DNA of 64,000 nt, taken from Beijerinckiaceae bacterium (lineage in GTDB: Bacteria; Pseudomonadota; Alphaproteobacteria; Rhizobiales; Beijerinckiaceae). Shown here piece by piece: positions 8,336 to 16,390 of this stretch (positions are counted from its first letter, which is position 1; every line of letters starts with the position of its first letter). The notes beneath the pieces were generated by a model, which was not told where the DNA came from, ran no database searches, and saw only the letters and a list, made by a program, of their open reading frames with translations. Both the position numbers and the translations under genes were made by a program. The stretch covers positions 62,001 through 126,000 of the forward strand of contig JAJPIC010000023.1 in the NCBI GenBank assembly GCA_021324915.1, written 5' to 3'.

Positions 8336-8748
8336 TGGAAGCGGAACTGAACGACCCGAAATATCAGACTGTGCTCGCGAAGAACCTGACGGCCGGCAGC
8401 GCCATTAGTCGCCGGGCCGCGAATCTCGTGCTTCAGCGGAACGGCGTCGACGTCAATTGGGCGACAGACCAAGCGAAGAAGTGGAAGGCGGGCCAGCTGC
8501 CGGCGCAACAGCCCACGCAGCAACCCGCGCAACAGCCGCGCGCTGGGGCGCCAATTCCGAGCAAGCCCGAACTGACCGGCGCGCAGGCTCACAAGCTGAT
8601 GATGGCGCTCGCCGGGACGAGCTCGATCGAGAAGCGCGTGGCCACGCTCTATTGCAAGGAGCACGGGATACCGGTCGAGGAGTTCCGGGTCCTGGCGCGG
8701 CGGACCGTGGCCGAGGAAGAACGGCACCGGGCAGGTTGGGGAACATGA
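8335..8748 (+). CDS. hypothetical protein with Gln/Pro linker, third gene of a coupled trio
   Basis: 137 residues. GGAGG lies 8 bases before the ATG, which overlaps the previous stop. Two helical halves (about 1-55 and 77-137) are joined by an unusual linker PAQQPTQQPAQQP (about 60-72). The C-terminal half (LTGAQAHKLMMALAGTSSIE, then RVATLYCKEHGIPVEEFRVLARR) looks like a compact helical domain. No known family recognised. Being the last gene of a tight three-gene set suggests the three products act together. Confidence 0.6.
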   Translation: MEAELNDPKYQTVLAKNLTAGSAISRRAANLVLQRNGVDVNWATDQAKKWKAGQLPAQQPTQQPAQQPRAGAPIPSKPELTGAQAHKLMMALAGTSSIEKRVATLYCKEHGIPVEEFRVLARRTVAEEERHRAGWGT

Positions 8749-8875
8749 CGTGAACAGCCCCAGATAAGCTTTCGGCAAGGCTCACCGCGTAAACTTTTCG
8801 CAGATGAATGGACCTACCCCGGTCCGGTGCGTTATAAATGCTCCCGATCCCAAAGAGCGTTTTGGGGTAACAACA

Positions 8876-9136
8876 ATGACCGAAGTCAACCGAAAGCCAG
8901 ACCAAGTGGACGCAAATTACGCGGCGTTCAAGTCGATCTTACGCGGACTCCTAGAGACCGATGCAGGGAAGTACGCCGTCATGCACAACGGCAGTTTGGC
9001 GGATACGTTTGACACCGTCTCTGACGCGGTCAAGTATGGGAATCGAGCATTTGGCGTAGGCAATTATTCAATTCAGCATATTACGAGCCGCCCGGCGGAA
9101 TTGGGCTATCATGCCATGCGTTACACTGCCATTTGA
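8876..9136 (+). CDS. DUF5678-like small protein paired with a retropepsin-like protease
   Basis: 86 residues from ATG 8876 (GGGG about 8 bases upstream). The pattern LLETDAGKYAVMHNGSLADTFDTVSDAV followed by FGVGNYSIQHIT (read in parts) matches the small alpha/beta 'GKYAlmrdg ... fdT..DA ... F.dG.fsIQ.vt' proteins usually annotated DUF5678 or hypothetical. The next gene begins inside this one (9111), so the pair is translationally linked. Function unknown. An in-frame upstream start at 8804 would add an unlikely leader. Confidence 0.7.
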   Translation: MTEVNRKPDQVDANYAAFKSILRGLLETDAGKYAVMHNGSLADTFDTVSDAVKYGNRAFGVGNYSIQHITSRPAELGYHAMRYTAI

Positions 9137-9539
9137 TCCTGCCATCGGCCCTATCTTTACATTTGGCGTAGCGCTGCCTCTATCGTCGCTCAGTGATCCA
9201 TCAGTTCAGCAGATTGTTTGGTTGAAAGCCCTGTTGGACACAGGGTGTTCAATGATTTCTATTACGCCAACAGCAGCTCAAAAAATTGGTTTGCCGAAAA
9301 TAGGAAAGTCTCCAGTTACCTCCACAACCGAACTGATCGAATCCGATGTGTTTTTAGGCGACTTGTTTATTCCATTCGACGACCCGCATGACCGCTTCCA
9401 CCATTTTTTCCGAGATGTGCGCTTCCTGGAATTTCGGTTCGGCAATGTTGCCTTCGATATCTTGGTTGGCCGCGATGTAATGGCCCTCGGCCTAGTTCAA
9501 TTGAATGGAAAAACAAACCAGTGCACATTTGCATGGTAG
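9111..9539 (+). CDS. retropepsin-like aspartic protease
   Basis: 142 residues. WLKALLDTGCSMISITPTAA (about residues 43-62) is the single catalytic motif of clan AA proteases, with DTGC in place of the commoner DTGA or DTGS. A flap-like segment and a C-terminal ILVGRDVMALGLVQLNGKT, matching the conserved 'iLGRDvL..l.i.fdg' strand, follow. The active enzyme would be a homodimer. The start overlaps the preceding small gene by 26 bases. Substrates of bacterial members of this type are unknown. Confidence 0.8.
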   Translation: MPCVTLPFDPAIGPIFTFGVALPLSSLSDPSVQQIVWLKALLDTGCSMISITPTAAQKIGLPKIGKSPVTSTTELIESDVFLGDLFIPFDDPHDRFHHFFRDVRFLEFRFGNVAFDILVGRDVMALGLVQLNGKTNQCTFAW

Positions 9540-9655
9540 CTATTGGGCTCGCTGCCGATAGCCGCAGAAATCCCGGCTCGGGCCGTTCTTCGCGGCGAGC
9601 ACCGAAAGGGTCTTGAGCCGGTGTGGCAATCCTAGCGCGTGCTTATATCTGAGCT

Positions 9656-9892
9656 ATGCCTTGGTCTCTCAATATTACAGAACCGATCAGCCTCAAGAAC
9701 AAGAGCGTTCTGCGCAGTTTGAAGGACGCTGCGGACCTGCTTCTCGGGCTTGGCGAAGCCTGTCAGCGAAGCCCGTGGTATCAGCATGCGGCCAGGCTGC
9801 TCATGGAGGCTGCGGCATCTGGCAAGCCGGGCGACATCGAGGAAGCGACCGTACAAATGCGCCGGGCGCTTACGCGCGAGGGGATGATGTAG
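9656..9892 (+). CDS. small helical hypothetical protein
   Basis: 78 residues: MPWSLNITEPISLKNKSVLR, then SLKDAADLLLGLGEACQRSP and AARLLMEAAASGKPGDIEEA. It resembles small Rhizobiales proteins that carry a paired-helix segment of this type. The gene ends 4 bases before the GTG of the SRAP gene, so the two may share a transcript. No function is assigned. Confidence 0.6.
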   Translation: MPWSLNITEPISLKNKSVLRSLKDAADLLLGLGEACQRSPWYQHAARLLMEAAASGKPGDIEEATVQMRRALTREGMM

Positions 9893-9896
9893 GAGT

Positions 9897-10576
9897 GTGT
9901 GCGGCCGTTTCACCCAGCATTACACCTGGCAGCAGATCCGCGAGTTCCTGAGCGTAACCGGGGCGCCGCAGAACCTTCGTGCGCGCTACAACATCGCCCC
10001 GACGACACTCGTCGATATGATCCGCCACGACGCTGAGGGGCGCCGTGAGCTCGTGCTCGTTGGGGCCTGATCCCTTACTGGTGGAAAAAGCCGCTGAAGG
10101 ACTTGCCTGCGAGCTTTAACGCTCGCGTCGAGAGCGTCGCGGAAAAGCCGATGTTCCGCGATGCCTACCGGCGGCGGCGCTGCATCGTGCCGGCATCGGG
10201 CTTCTATGAATGGACAGGCGGCAAGGGTGCCAAGCAGCCGCATATCTTCGTCGATGCGCAGGGACAGCCTATTCTTGCCCTCGCCGGTCTTTGGGAGCGC
10301 TGGCGCAATCCTGAGACCCGGGAAGACGTTCTCTCGTGCACACTGATCGTCACTGAGCCGACGAGGTGGATGCTGCCCTATCACGACCGCATGCCCGTGC
10401 TATTGCAGCAGGCGGAGATCGACCGCTGGCTTTCCGCGCAGATGCGAGCCGACGAGCTCCACCCCGTTAGCGAAACCGCCTTGCGCGAATGGCCGATCGA
10501 TCGGCGGGTGAATAAGGCTGACGTCGGCGACGACGATCCCTTGCTGATCCAGCCGATCGAATCGGACTTACCTTGA
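9897..10576 (+). pseudogene. SOS response-associated peptidase (SRAP/YedK), frameshifted
   Basis: SRAP proteins crosslink to abasic sites in ssDNA through Cys2. The frame starts GTG-TGC at 9897 (MCGRFTQHYTWQQI), with the conserved YNIAPT. It reaches TGA just after LVLVG. The correct sequence (RWGLIPYWWKKPLKDLPASF) continues in another frame from about 10065, with FNARVES, RRRCIVPASGFYEW and YHDRMPVLL all intact to 10576. A single missing base near 10060-10068 explains it. The gene is either recently inactivated or hit by a sequencing error. Full length would be about 227 residues, normal for the family. Confidence 0.85.
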
Positions 10577-10748
10577 TGGCCGCGCCGGAGCCGCCGACGT
10601 CGCCCACCCACTCACCTCGCCGATGACCAGCCCTCCCATTGATCGCCCGCGCAGGGCGCTTCGTCTGTTTGCGATGCGGTGGAAGGAGCGCTAGCTTGAT
10701 ACCGGATTGGAGGGCACATACCGTGATAGGGATAGGGCACTCTTCGTC

Positions 10749-11603
10749 ATGATTCCGTACGACTCCGAGCCTGACGAAGCGTTCAAAGCCGCTGCGGTAG
10801 CAATGATTCGGGCGGGGCTCGGCGAGGCCGAGCTGGGGATTGTCGCCTCATACACGACGCCGTTCTATTGGGTGCTCCGTTACGGTGATGGCTGCCAGGA
10901 ATTTAGAGGAGGCTCACTGTTTTTCCTCGACACCAGCAGGCGCATTTTTGGAGTTACCGCCTCGCATGTTGTTGAGGCATGCCTGGAGGACACGAAGTCC
11001 AGCGCATTTGTACAGTGCATGATCGGCAGTAACGGAAAGGTGTCGTTGCCCTTTATGCTTGGAGATCGAATAATCGACGCCCACCACGACATCGATATCG
11101 CGACACTCGACTTCTCAGCGCAGGAAATCGCCTATACCGGACGCGGAGCGCTGAGAGGATCTTACCCGACTTGGCCGCCTCCCATCCCGCAGGAGGACAG
11201 AGGAGTTCTCTATTGCGGTTTTCCTGGCAAAGGACGTCGCGTGCTCAAGCCGGCAGAGATCAACTTCGGATGCGTGGCGATGGCCGGCTTGGCAAGCAAT
11301 TGCCGGGAAACCAGTCTATCAATTCTGATCGAGCGCCAGAACATGGAACAGATCCTCGGCGACGAAGCGATGCCAGAAGACTACGATTTCGGCGGAATCA
11401 GCGGCGGCCCGGTGATCGCGATTGTTCAGAGCGCGACGATGCGCAGTTGGCGCCCCGCCGGCGTCATTATTCAGGGCCCCAATCCGAGTGGGGTTGAGGG
11501 CGAATCAATTGCCGGGCTTGAGATCATTAAAGTCCGGCCGATCCATTTTATTAAAGAGGACGGCTTCATCGATGTGGCGCGATGGGAGCAGAATTTCTTT
11601 TGA
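10749..11603 (+). CDS. trypsin-like serine protease domain protein
   Basis: 284 residues from ATG 10749; a TTG at 10707 is an alternative start. A chymotrypsin-fold triad can be read: GVTASHVV (His73), HHDIDIATLDF (Asp114 or Asp116) and FGGISGGPVIA (Ser218, G-x-S-G-G). There is no signal peptide or membrane segment, so it should act in the cytoplasm, unlike DegP-type enzymes. Cytoplasmic trypsin-like proteins on mobile elements are often tied to defence or toxin activation, but no partner gene is recognisable next to it. Family assignment is from motifs only. Confidence 0.75.
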   Translation: MIPYDSEPDEAFKAAAVAMIRAGLGEAELGIVASYTTPFYWVLRYGDGCQEFRGGSLFFLDTSRRIFGVTASHVVEACLEDTKSSAFVQCMIGSNGKVSLPFMLGDRIIDAHHDIDIATLDFSAQEIAYTGRGALRGSYPTWPPPIPQEDRGVLYCGFPGKGRRVLKPAEINFGCVAMAGLASNCRETSLSILIERQNMEQILGDEAMPEDYDFGGISGGPVIAIVQSATMRSWRPAGVIIQGPNPSGVEGESIAGLEIIKVRPIHFIKEDGFIDVARWEQNFF

Positions 11604-11643
11604 GGTCACCTGAATTTGTCGTCGCCGGGAATGGCCGCTTAGT

Positions 11644-12040
11644 TCAGATTCTCACCACGCACGTTCTGGCATCCGAGCCGAATAGGACGTTCAGCCTCGG
11701 CGCATCCTCCCGGGCGATTGTTACAGGCATGGCGGCGCTTCCGTGGTCGCGCACGAAAGTGAATCGGTGGCGACCGTCGAGGAAGCCGATGCGATGCTTT
11801 GGGTGACGTAGGTCGGTAAACATCAACCTTTGGCATGCGCAGGAGCGGGCCGCCTGGGCCCGTGATCACCTCGCGTAGGTACTGGAACGTTTCGCCATCG
11901 CCGCTGCCCTGAGCCAAGTAGGCGCCGTTCGCGTGCGATCGCCAAGCGTCGTCTAGCGTGGAGACATCGATCCACACAACGAGTTCGTCGTCATCTGCAT
12001 CATCGGCCTTCTTCCAATAGACTGTGTAAACCTTTGCCAT
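11644..12040 (-). pseudogene. hypothetical protein with 'FLDGRHR' motif, probable frameshift
   Basis: From ATG 12040 the frame encodes MAKVYTVYWKKADDADDDEL ... TFQYLREVITGPGGPLLRMP and then loses protein-like character. A second frame from about 11826 to 11644 gives DLRHPKHRIGFLDGRHRFTF and VRDHGSAAMPVTIAREDA, which resembles the 'igFlDGRHR.a.lrd.G...mpv' core of ParB/sulfiredoxin-like domains. The join near 11815-11830 (KVDVY to DLRHP) needs one frameshift. The whole would be about 132 residues. A 58-residue frame lies just upstream (12042-12218). Confidence 0.55.
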
Positions 12041-12041
12041 G

Positions 12042-12218
12042 TCACGCTCTCTTAGCCGCCCTCGGCCGGAAGGGAAGTATCTTGGCGCTGCGCACGGCGG
12101 ATCGACTCATTGAGATCGCGGCTTGCGCGCTGAATGCGTAAAGCGCAGCCGCGTCACGGTCCGCAATGCTTTCTGCGGTGCCAGCTGCGGCGCGATTCAA
12201 ACATGCGGGGATAAACAT
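12042..12218 (-). CDS. 58-residue hypothetical protein (tentative)
   Basis: A frame from ATG 12218 to TGA 12042, ending one base before the ATG of the next minus-strand gene. It encodes MFIPACLNRAAAGTAESIAD, then RDAAALYAFSAQAAISMSRS and a basic C-terminus. Tight spacing to the following gene supports it; the weak ribosome-binding site (AGGCAG) does not. No family is recognised. Confidence 0.3.
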   Translation of the reverse strand: MFIPACLNRAAAGTAESIADRDAAALYAFSAQAAISMSRSAVRSAKILPFRPRAAKRA

Positions 12219-12276
12219 TGTGGCTGCCTAATCAGCTGACCTATCGTGGCATGTTAGGCCCAGCGAGGTCGGCCGC

Positions 12277-12305
12277 GCACCGCACCTAACTTGCTGGTGC
12301 GGTGC
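12277..12305. terminator. 10-bp hairpin between divergent genes
   Basis: Perfect inverted repeat GCACCGCACC, 9-base loop, GGTGCGGTGC. There is no T-run. It lies between the minus-strand small genes and the plus-strand HTH genes, so it may be an operator or an mRNA 5' hairpin rather than a terminator. It argues for ATG 12338 as the next start. Confidence 0.4.
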
Positions 12306-12337
12306 AGGCCAGTGACGCGCGCGATAGATGGGCCGCC

Positions 12338-12739
12338 ATGCTTCCTGCCGACGACTCGAAACCAAAGCCGAAACCGGCGACCCGCAAGCATCCGGGCGGT
12401 CCGATCAAGTTGAACAAGCGAATGTTGCGGATGATCGAGCTGATGGTCAGCGGCCATCCGGACGATCCCGGGCATGTGCGGTTCGGTTTGTACGATGCAG
12501 CCGCGGCTGTCGGCTATCACCGTCGTGCCGCACGTGCCCTCGCGCAATCGCCGGTCTTCCTCGAGGCCTATCATAGCGCCCTCGCCGGCGACGATATCGC
12601 GCACCTATGCCCGACCTTAGAGCAGGTGCGCGCGATGATGGCCAAGCAAAACGCGGCTCGTCATCTCGTGCAGCACAAGGCCGGCTGCATCGTCCGGGCT
12701 CCAGCCAAAGAGGGTGTTGCAGCCGATGGCGCCGCTTAA
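12338..12739 (+). CDS. HTH protein resembling small-terminase N-terminal domains
   Basis: 133 residues. After a basic leader (KPKPKPATRKHPGGPIKLNK) there is a helix-turn-helix-like region: MLRMIELMVSGHPDDPGHVR, then YDAAAAVGYHRRAARALAQS and PVFLEAYH. The pattern 'AA..vGY....A..l..sp.f...y' is the one found in phage small terminase subunits and related DNA-binding proteins. The next gene repeats the same motif. Likely DNA binding; packaging or regulation cannot be told apart here. It overlaps the next gene by 14 bases. Confidence 0.6.
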   Translation: MLPADDSKPKPKPATRKHPGGPIKLNKRMLRMIELMVSGHPDDPGHVRFGLYDAAAAVGYHRRAARALAQSPVFLEAYHSALAGDDIAHLCPTLEQVRAMMAKQNAARHLVQHKAGCIVRAPAKEGVAADGAA

Positions 12740-13586
12740 AGAAGATTTGCCAACTGGTGACGGCGCCGAGCCGCTCGAATCATTTGAGGCTTTCGTCTCG
12801 AATCCGCGGCGCCAGATCGCGGCAAGAGACGTGACCGAATTGAGCGACCGGCAGCTCGATCTCGTTCGGTATATGGCTTTCGGCCCCAAGAATCAGATCG
12901 AGGTCGAAGGCAAGACCTTCGAAGCCGGGAAGCCGATGCCTTTGGGGGCCGCCGCGAGATTGGCGGGCGTGCATCTGCGCCGCGCGCGAGCGCTCGAAGC
13001 TGAAAGCCAAGTGTTCCGCCGGGCCCTGCACAAGGCTCGCCAAGCTCACCGTTACGGTGAGCCAACTCCTGAACCTTCTGCGCCTTCCGTGAAGGTCGAC
13101 AAGGTGTACGGGCTGACTCACACCTACGCTGGGCTGAGAAAACTTGTTGCGGCCAGGCGCAAAGAATTGGGCCTCAGTCAAATTGCTTTTGACGAAATCT
13201 GCGGGTTCCCCGGCGGATATCAGGGCAAACTCGAAGCTAACGTCCGCCGATATGGGGACATGAGCCTGGACGTCACCCTGGCCGCCCTCGGATTAGCAAT
13301 AGCGCTCGTCCCGAGCGCCGGTCGGGACAGCGAAAAAGAGAGTCAAGTCAAAGACCTGAACGAGTCGCGCACCTCACGCATGCGCAAACTCGGACGCGCC
13401 GGCGGCCGCGCGGCACGCGCCTCGATGACGGACGCCGAGTGGTCCGAACACTGCCGAAAGGCGAACAAGGTTCGCTGGCGGAAATGGCGTGAGGCGAGGG
13501 GCGAAAAAGCGCGGCGTGAGCGGAAGCGAGATCGTCCGGACAGGGCAGCTTCTTCTATTCCGAATCCAAAAGACCTGCCGCAATGA
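12726..13586 (+). CDS. two-domain DNA-binding protein (terminase-like HTH plus XRE-like HTH)
   Basis: 286 residues. The N-terminal part (about 25-105) parallels the preceding protein: LSDRQLDLVRYMAFG, MPLGAAARLAGVHLRRARAL and ESQVFRRALHKARQ. The middle (about 130-195) is Cro/C1-like: LRKLVAARRKELGLSQIAFD, then FPGGYQGKLEANVRRYGDMS. The tail is strongly basic (GRAGGRAARASMTDAEWSEH onward, then KRDRPDR). Residue numbers count from ATG 12726; a GTG at 12714 is an alternative start. It is probably a regulator of the element. Confidence 0.65.
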   Translation: MAPLKEDLPTGDGAEPLESFEAFVSNPRRQIAARDVTELSDRQLDLVRYMAFGPKNQIEVEGKTFEAGKPMPLGAAARLAGVHLRRARALEAESQVFRRALHKARQAHRYGEPTPEPSAPSVKVDKVYGLTHTYAGLRKLVAARRKELGLSQIAFDEICGFPGGYQGKLEANVRRYGDMSLDVTLAALGLAIALVPSAGRDSEKESQVKDLNESRTSRMRKLGRAGGRAARASMTDAEWSEHCRKANKVRWRKWREARGEKARRERKRDRPDRAASSIPNPKDLPQ

Positions 13587-14871
13587 TGTAGGCTGACTGT
13601 CTCTTCCAGACGTCGCTATGACCCGCCACGAAACTAGTACAATCGAGCGCGTGCACACCTGGGTTCAGCGCCGGCATTGATAGCCCGTCAATGGGCCTGC
13701 GGATCACGGATGCCAGGTTTTGTGGGCCGTTTGCACCAATTGCGCCGTAGGGATCATCCGGGCCCCCGAAAATAGGGCCGAGCTCGTTTGCTCGGCCGAT
13801 TGCAGCGCCTTCCGCTGGCCGTAGCGAATAAGTATCGAGATATGGGCGAGACGCTAGCGGATATGCAATCCACACCGGCGCATCATGATCGCTGTGCACG
13901 GCAACGATTCGGCCGACCACCCTATCTTGATCGATTATCACACGAAAGGCGCCGTCATGTTCCCAGACCGTGTCTCGGCTGAGCGCGTTCTGGGAGAATG
14001 CACCTTCAAGCAAGATCAGATTCGCAATTTTCCCCTTTGCGGCAGCCGTAGCTGCCGTCATGAGGCGCGCGCCAAAACTATGGCCGACCAGGTGGATGCG
14101 TTTCTTGCTGGCGGTGATCTGGTCGAGCACACTCGCTGCCAATCCGCGACCTACGAGGCCGGCACGGATCTTCATTTCATTGTAGGCGAATAGGTTGAGA
14201 ATGAATGCTGTTCTTGCATTCCCATCATTTCGAACCTGTTTAAGCCAAGAAATCATAGGATTGTTCGTGACCGCATTTGCGACAGTAGAGGACAAATACT
14301 TTAAGTCGCGTTCTACAGTATCGAAGATATGTGCACCAGCCACTCGAAACAGACCCTTGTGCTCCGTCTTAGTTTGGGCATCTGCAGACGTTTCATGGCG
14401 CGCAGCGGTTACATCGCGAAGGGTCGACAGGAACGCGTCACGAGCATCTACATTCTGGGCAGCATTGAGGCTCTGACGCGCGAGCACATCTGGATCAATG
14501 CCAAGGAAGTGCGCTACCCCCCGGCTGCGATCTTGCAATTGCGCGCTACTGAGAGGATCCTCCCCGTGAGGCGAAATGGGCACCGACACGTCTTGGCGCA
14601 TATCGACTACGGTCAGATCGTCCGAATATTTATCGGACGGCCAGATAACACCGAAATACGCCAGTGTTCGGCCCTGCCATCGAGCGGAGTTTGCAGCCAG
14701 AATGTCGTCGAGGGGATCGGCTAGATCCTGGTAGTGGCCTGAGGCGCTCTCCGGACCTTCGCGCCAACCATGCGAGAATAGGACGACATCCGTAATTTCG
14801 GGCGCCAGATTCGGGAAACCGCTTTGAAGAGTTCCCTCTTTATCAAAGTTGAGAAGGTTTACGGTCGACAT
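13555..14871 (-). CDS. alpha/beta hydrolase (lipase/esterase-like)
   Basis: 438 residues. Oxyanion-hole motif FSHGW at 32-36 and nucleophile elbow HLVGHSFGARL (Ser265) define a serine alpha/beta hydrolase. A His in the C-terminal stretch VHALDCTSFVAGHSDVWKRQ is the likely third catalytic residue. There is no signal peptide. A long insertion (about 75-215) separates the oxyanion strand from the elbow and may form a lid. It is transcribed against most of the element and its 3' end overlaps the HTH gene by 32 bases. Substrate unknown; membrane-lipid attack as in some phage-defence hydrolases is only a possibility. Confidence 0.8.
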   Translation of the reverse strand: MSTVNLLNFDKEGTLQSGFPNLAPEITDVVLFSHGWREGPESASGHYQDLADPLDDILAANSARWQGRTLAYFGVIWPSDKYSDDLTVVDMRQDVSVPISPHGEDPLSSAQLQDRSRGVAHFLGIDPDVLARQSLNAAQNVDARDAFLSTLRDVTAARHETSADAQTKTEHKGLFRVAGAHIFDTVERDLKYLSSTVANAVTNNPMISWLKQVRNDGNARTAFILNLFAYNEMKIRAGLVGRGLAASVLDQITASKKRIHLVGHSFGARLMTAATAAAKGKIANLILLEGAFSQNALSRDTVWEHDGAFRVIIDQDRVVGRIVAVHSDHDAPVWIAYPLASRPYLDTYSLRPAEGAAIGRANELGPIFGGPDDPYGAIGANGPQNLASVIRRPIDGLSMPALNPGVHALDCTSFVAGHSDVWKRQSAYIIAAGLLDSE

Positions 14872-15213
14872 TGCATGTTCTCACTCTTTTGCATTCCATT
14901 TGAACGAGAGTCTTTGCCTCCTCGTTACGCCCGTCCGCGATGTGACGACACGGAAGAATGCGAGGCTTCAAGACGGGGCTGAAGCAACCTCGACGCCCGC
15001 TCAGCAAATTGCCCTGCCTATATCATATGCGCCAATTCACGCCGCATCTGCACGTCGCCGTCTTCGACCGCTTTGCCCTTCGGCAGCTTCCCTGGGCGGC
15101 CGCCGCACATTGGCACACTGGGGTTTTCTTGGCCTCGCTCTGCAGACAGAGTCGTAGGCGAGCGGCTCGAAGAGCGCATTGGGTTGAGGCCATTTTTTAC
15201 GACAATGGGTTAG
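14872..15213. other. 342-bp region without a clear gene
   Basis: Frames exist on both strands but their translations are Arg/Cys/His-rich and lack start signals. It probably holds the promoter of the minus-strand hydrolase. Confidence 0.5.
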
Positions 15214-15417
15214 ATGACGCTGAGAGATGCTGCCGCTCCGGTCGCAAGATGGGCCATGCGCACAGGCAATTTGCGGGCCGCGGCCCAATGCGGCGTCAAT
15301 TCGAACTATTACCAGCAGGAGCTTGCGCAAGTCGGCGAAGCGCTCAATCGCGCGAACGATAAAATCGCGGTCCTGACAAGCGAGCTGACAGGGCGCTCGG
15401 CCGAGCGCGGACGTTAG
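15214..15417 (+). CDS. 67-residue hypothetical protein (tentative)
   Basis: MTLRDAAAPVARWAMRTGNL, then AAAQCGVNSNYYQQELAQVG and ALNRANDKIAVLTSELTG. The second half would form a short coiled coil. No strong ribosome-binding site or family match. It is kept because composition is protein-like and no opposing gene covers it. Confidence 0.35.
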   Translation: MTLRDAAAPVARWAMRTGNLRAAAQCGVNSNYYQQELAQVGEALNRANDKIAVLTSELTGRSAERGR

Positions 15418-15477
15418 TCGCCTATCTAAACAGCCGGGACCAAAATCTCGTCTCGGCTGCCAGCGTTTCCATGCAAA

Positions 15478-15777
15478 TCATTCCGCAGCGATCAGCTTTA
15501 CGTTGGAAAGTCTGCCTTTCTGTTCGCGTTGGCTGAGAGCCGCATACGCGGCCGCCTGCTTCGCCTTCAACTCACCAGCCATGTCAGAAATCATTGTGCC
15601 CAGTCGGAGCAGGCCGTCAGCGACCAATCCTCGGTCCAGCGGGCCCATCTCCTGCGCTCGGATCGCGGCAACCATGACTGCTGCGAGACCGTGAAGATCG
15701 TGCAGCCGCCCCTCCATATCGTCGATCAAGTCGGCCGCCGTGGCGGTCTTCGTGTCCATTCGGTTAGTGCTTTTCAT
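15478..15777 (-). CDS. helical hypothetical protein, divergent from an XRE regulator
   Basis: 99 residues, all helical (ATAADLIDDMEGRLHDLHGL, AAVMVAAIRAQEMGPLDRGL, LGTMISDMAGELKAKQAAAY). No family recognised. It faces away from the XRE gene across a 131-bp AT-rich intergenic region (15778-15908), the arrangement of a regulator and its controlled neighbour in temperate elements. It may start a few codons downstream (MDTKTAT). Confidence 0.65.
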   Translation of the reverse strand: MKSTNRMDTKTATAADLIDDMEGRLHDLHGLAAVMVAAIRAQEMGPLDRGLVADGLLRLGTMISDMAGELKAKQAAAYAALSQREQKGRLSNVKLIAAE

Positions 15778-15908
15778 GTTGACAAAACCTCTTTTGACAC
15801 GTTTGCGGTTGTGTTATGACGCGTATTTGAGTACCCTAATATGGTCTCATGTGTATCCTTAAGTGTCAATTAAAGTGGTGATTTTCCACAGCGCAGGTTT
15901 CCACGGAA
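15778..15908. promoter_or_regulatory. divergent AT-rich promoter region
   Basis: Between the minus-strand helical gene and the plus-strand XRE gene the base composition drops. TTGACA-like hexamers and several TGTCA or TGACA half-sites appear (for example TTTTGACACG and AAGTGTCAATTAAAG), suitable for an operator. Exact -10 boxes are not clear. Confidence 0.4.
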
Positions 15909-16184
15909 ATGCTCACCGCTGAACAGCTTCGGGCTGCCCGAGCGATGCTGCGATGGGATCAAGCGCGGCTCGCGCGCGCGGCGGATTTGTCGGTCGAAAC
16001 GGTGAAGCGCATTGAACGGCTTACCGGCGGCTTGGCATCCCAGCGCGCAGGCACGCTCGATGCCCTACAGCGTGCGCTCGAGGCCGGCGGGGTCGAATTT
16101 ATTGCAAGCGGCGTGAGGCTACGGGAGGACGCCACAGTCGCGTCTATTCCGGTCGAGGATTTGAACGCGGCGAGCGACGAATGA
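15909..16184 (+). CDS. XRE-family transcriptional regulator
   Basis: 91 residues. The N-terminal helix-turn-helix reads LTAEQLRAARAMLRWDQARL-ARAADLSVETVKRIE, the Cro/C1 type, followed by a short helix (LDALQRALEAGGVEF) and a beta strand as in small HTH_3 regulators. It is probably the control gene of the rightward operon that runs to 19570. Its stop overlaps the start of the next gene by four bases (ATGA). Confidence 0.85.
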   Translation: MLTAEQLRAARAMLRWDQARLARAADLSVETVKRIERLTGGLASQRAGTLDALQRALEAGGVEFIASGVRLREDATVASIPVEDLNAASDE

Positions 16185-16390
16185 GCCGTAAAGCCAGGCA
16201 GCTCAGATTACCATTCGACGGCAAGCGATTCGCCCGGACGGCCGAACAGATGGAAATGCTGGAGCTGCTCAAAAAACGTTACGGCGCCGGCGATTGGGCC
16301 GCGCTGGCCTACGCGTTGGCGATGGAATACGTGCCCGCGTTTAGCGTTATCCACGACCTGAGGTGCGGAAAAAAGGGGCCGCGGAAGTGA
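16181..16390 (+). CDS. small hypothetical protein, paralogue of the next gene's N-terminal domain
   Basis: 69 residues. MEMLELLKKRYGAGDWAALA and YALAMEYVPAFSVIHD align almost residue for residue with the middle of the next protein ([20 protein letters not shown] and [14 protein letters not shown]). It starts within the XRE stop (ATGA), and a GTG for the next gene overlaps its own stop, so the three genes are translationally coupled. Function unknown; it could regulate or mimic its larger neighbour. Confidence 0.65.
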   Translation: MSRKARQLRLPFDGKRFARTAEQMEMLELLKKRYGAGDWAALAYALAMEYVPAFSVIHDLRCGKKGPRK

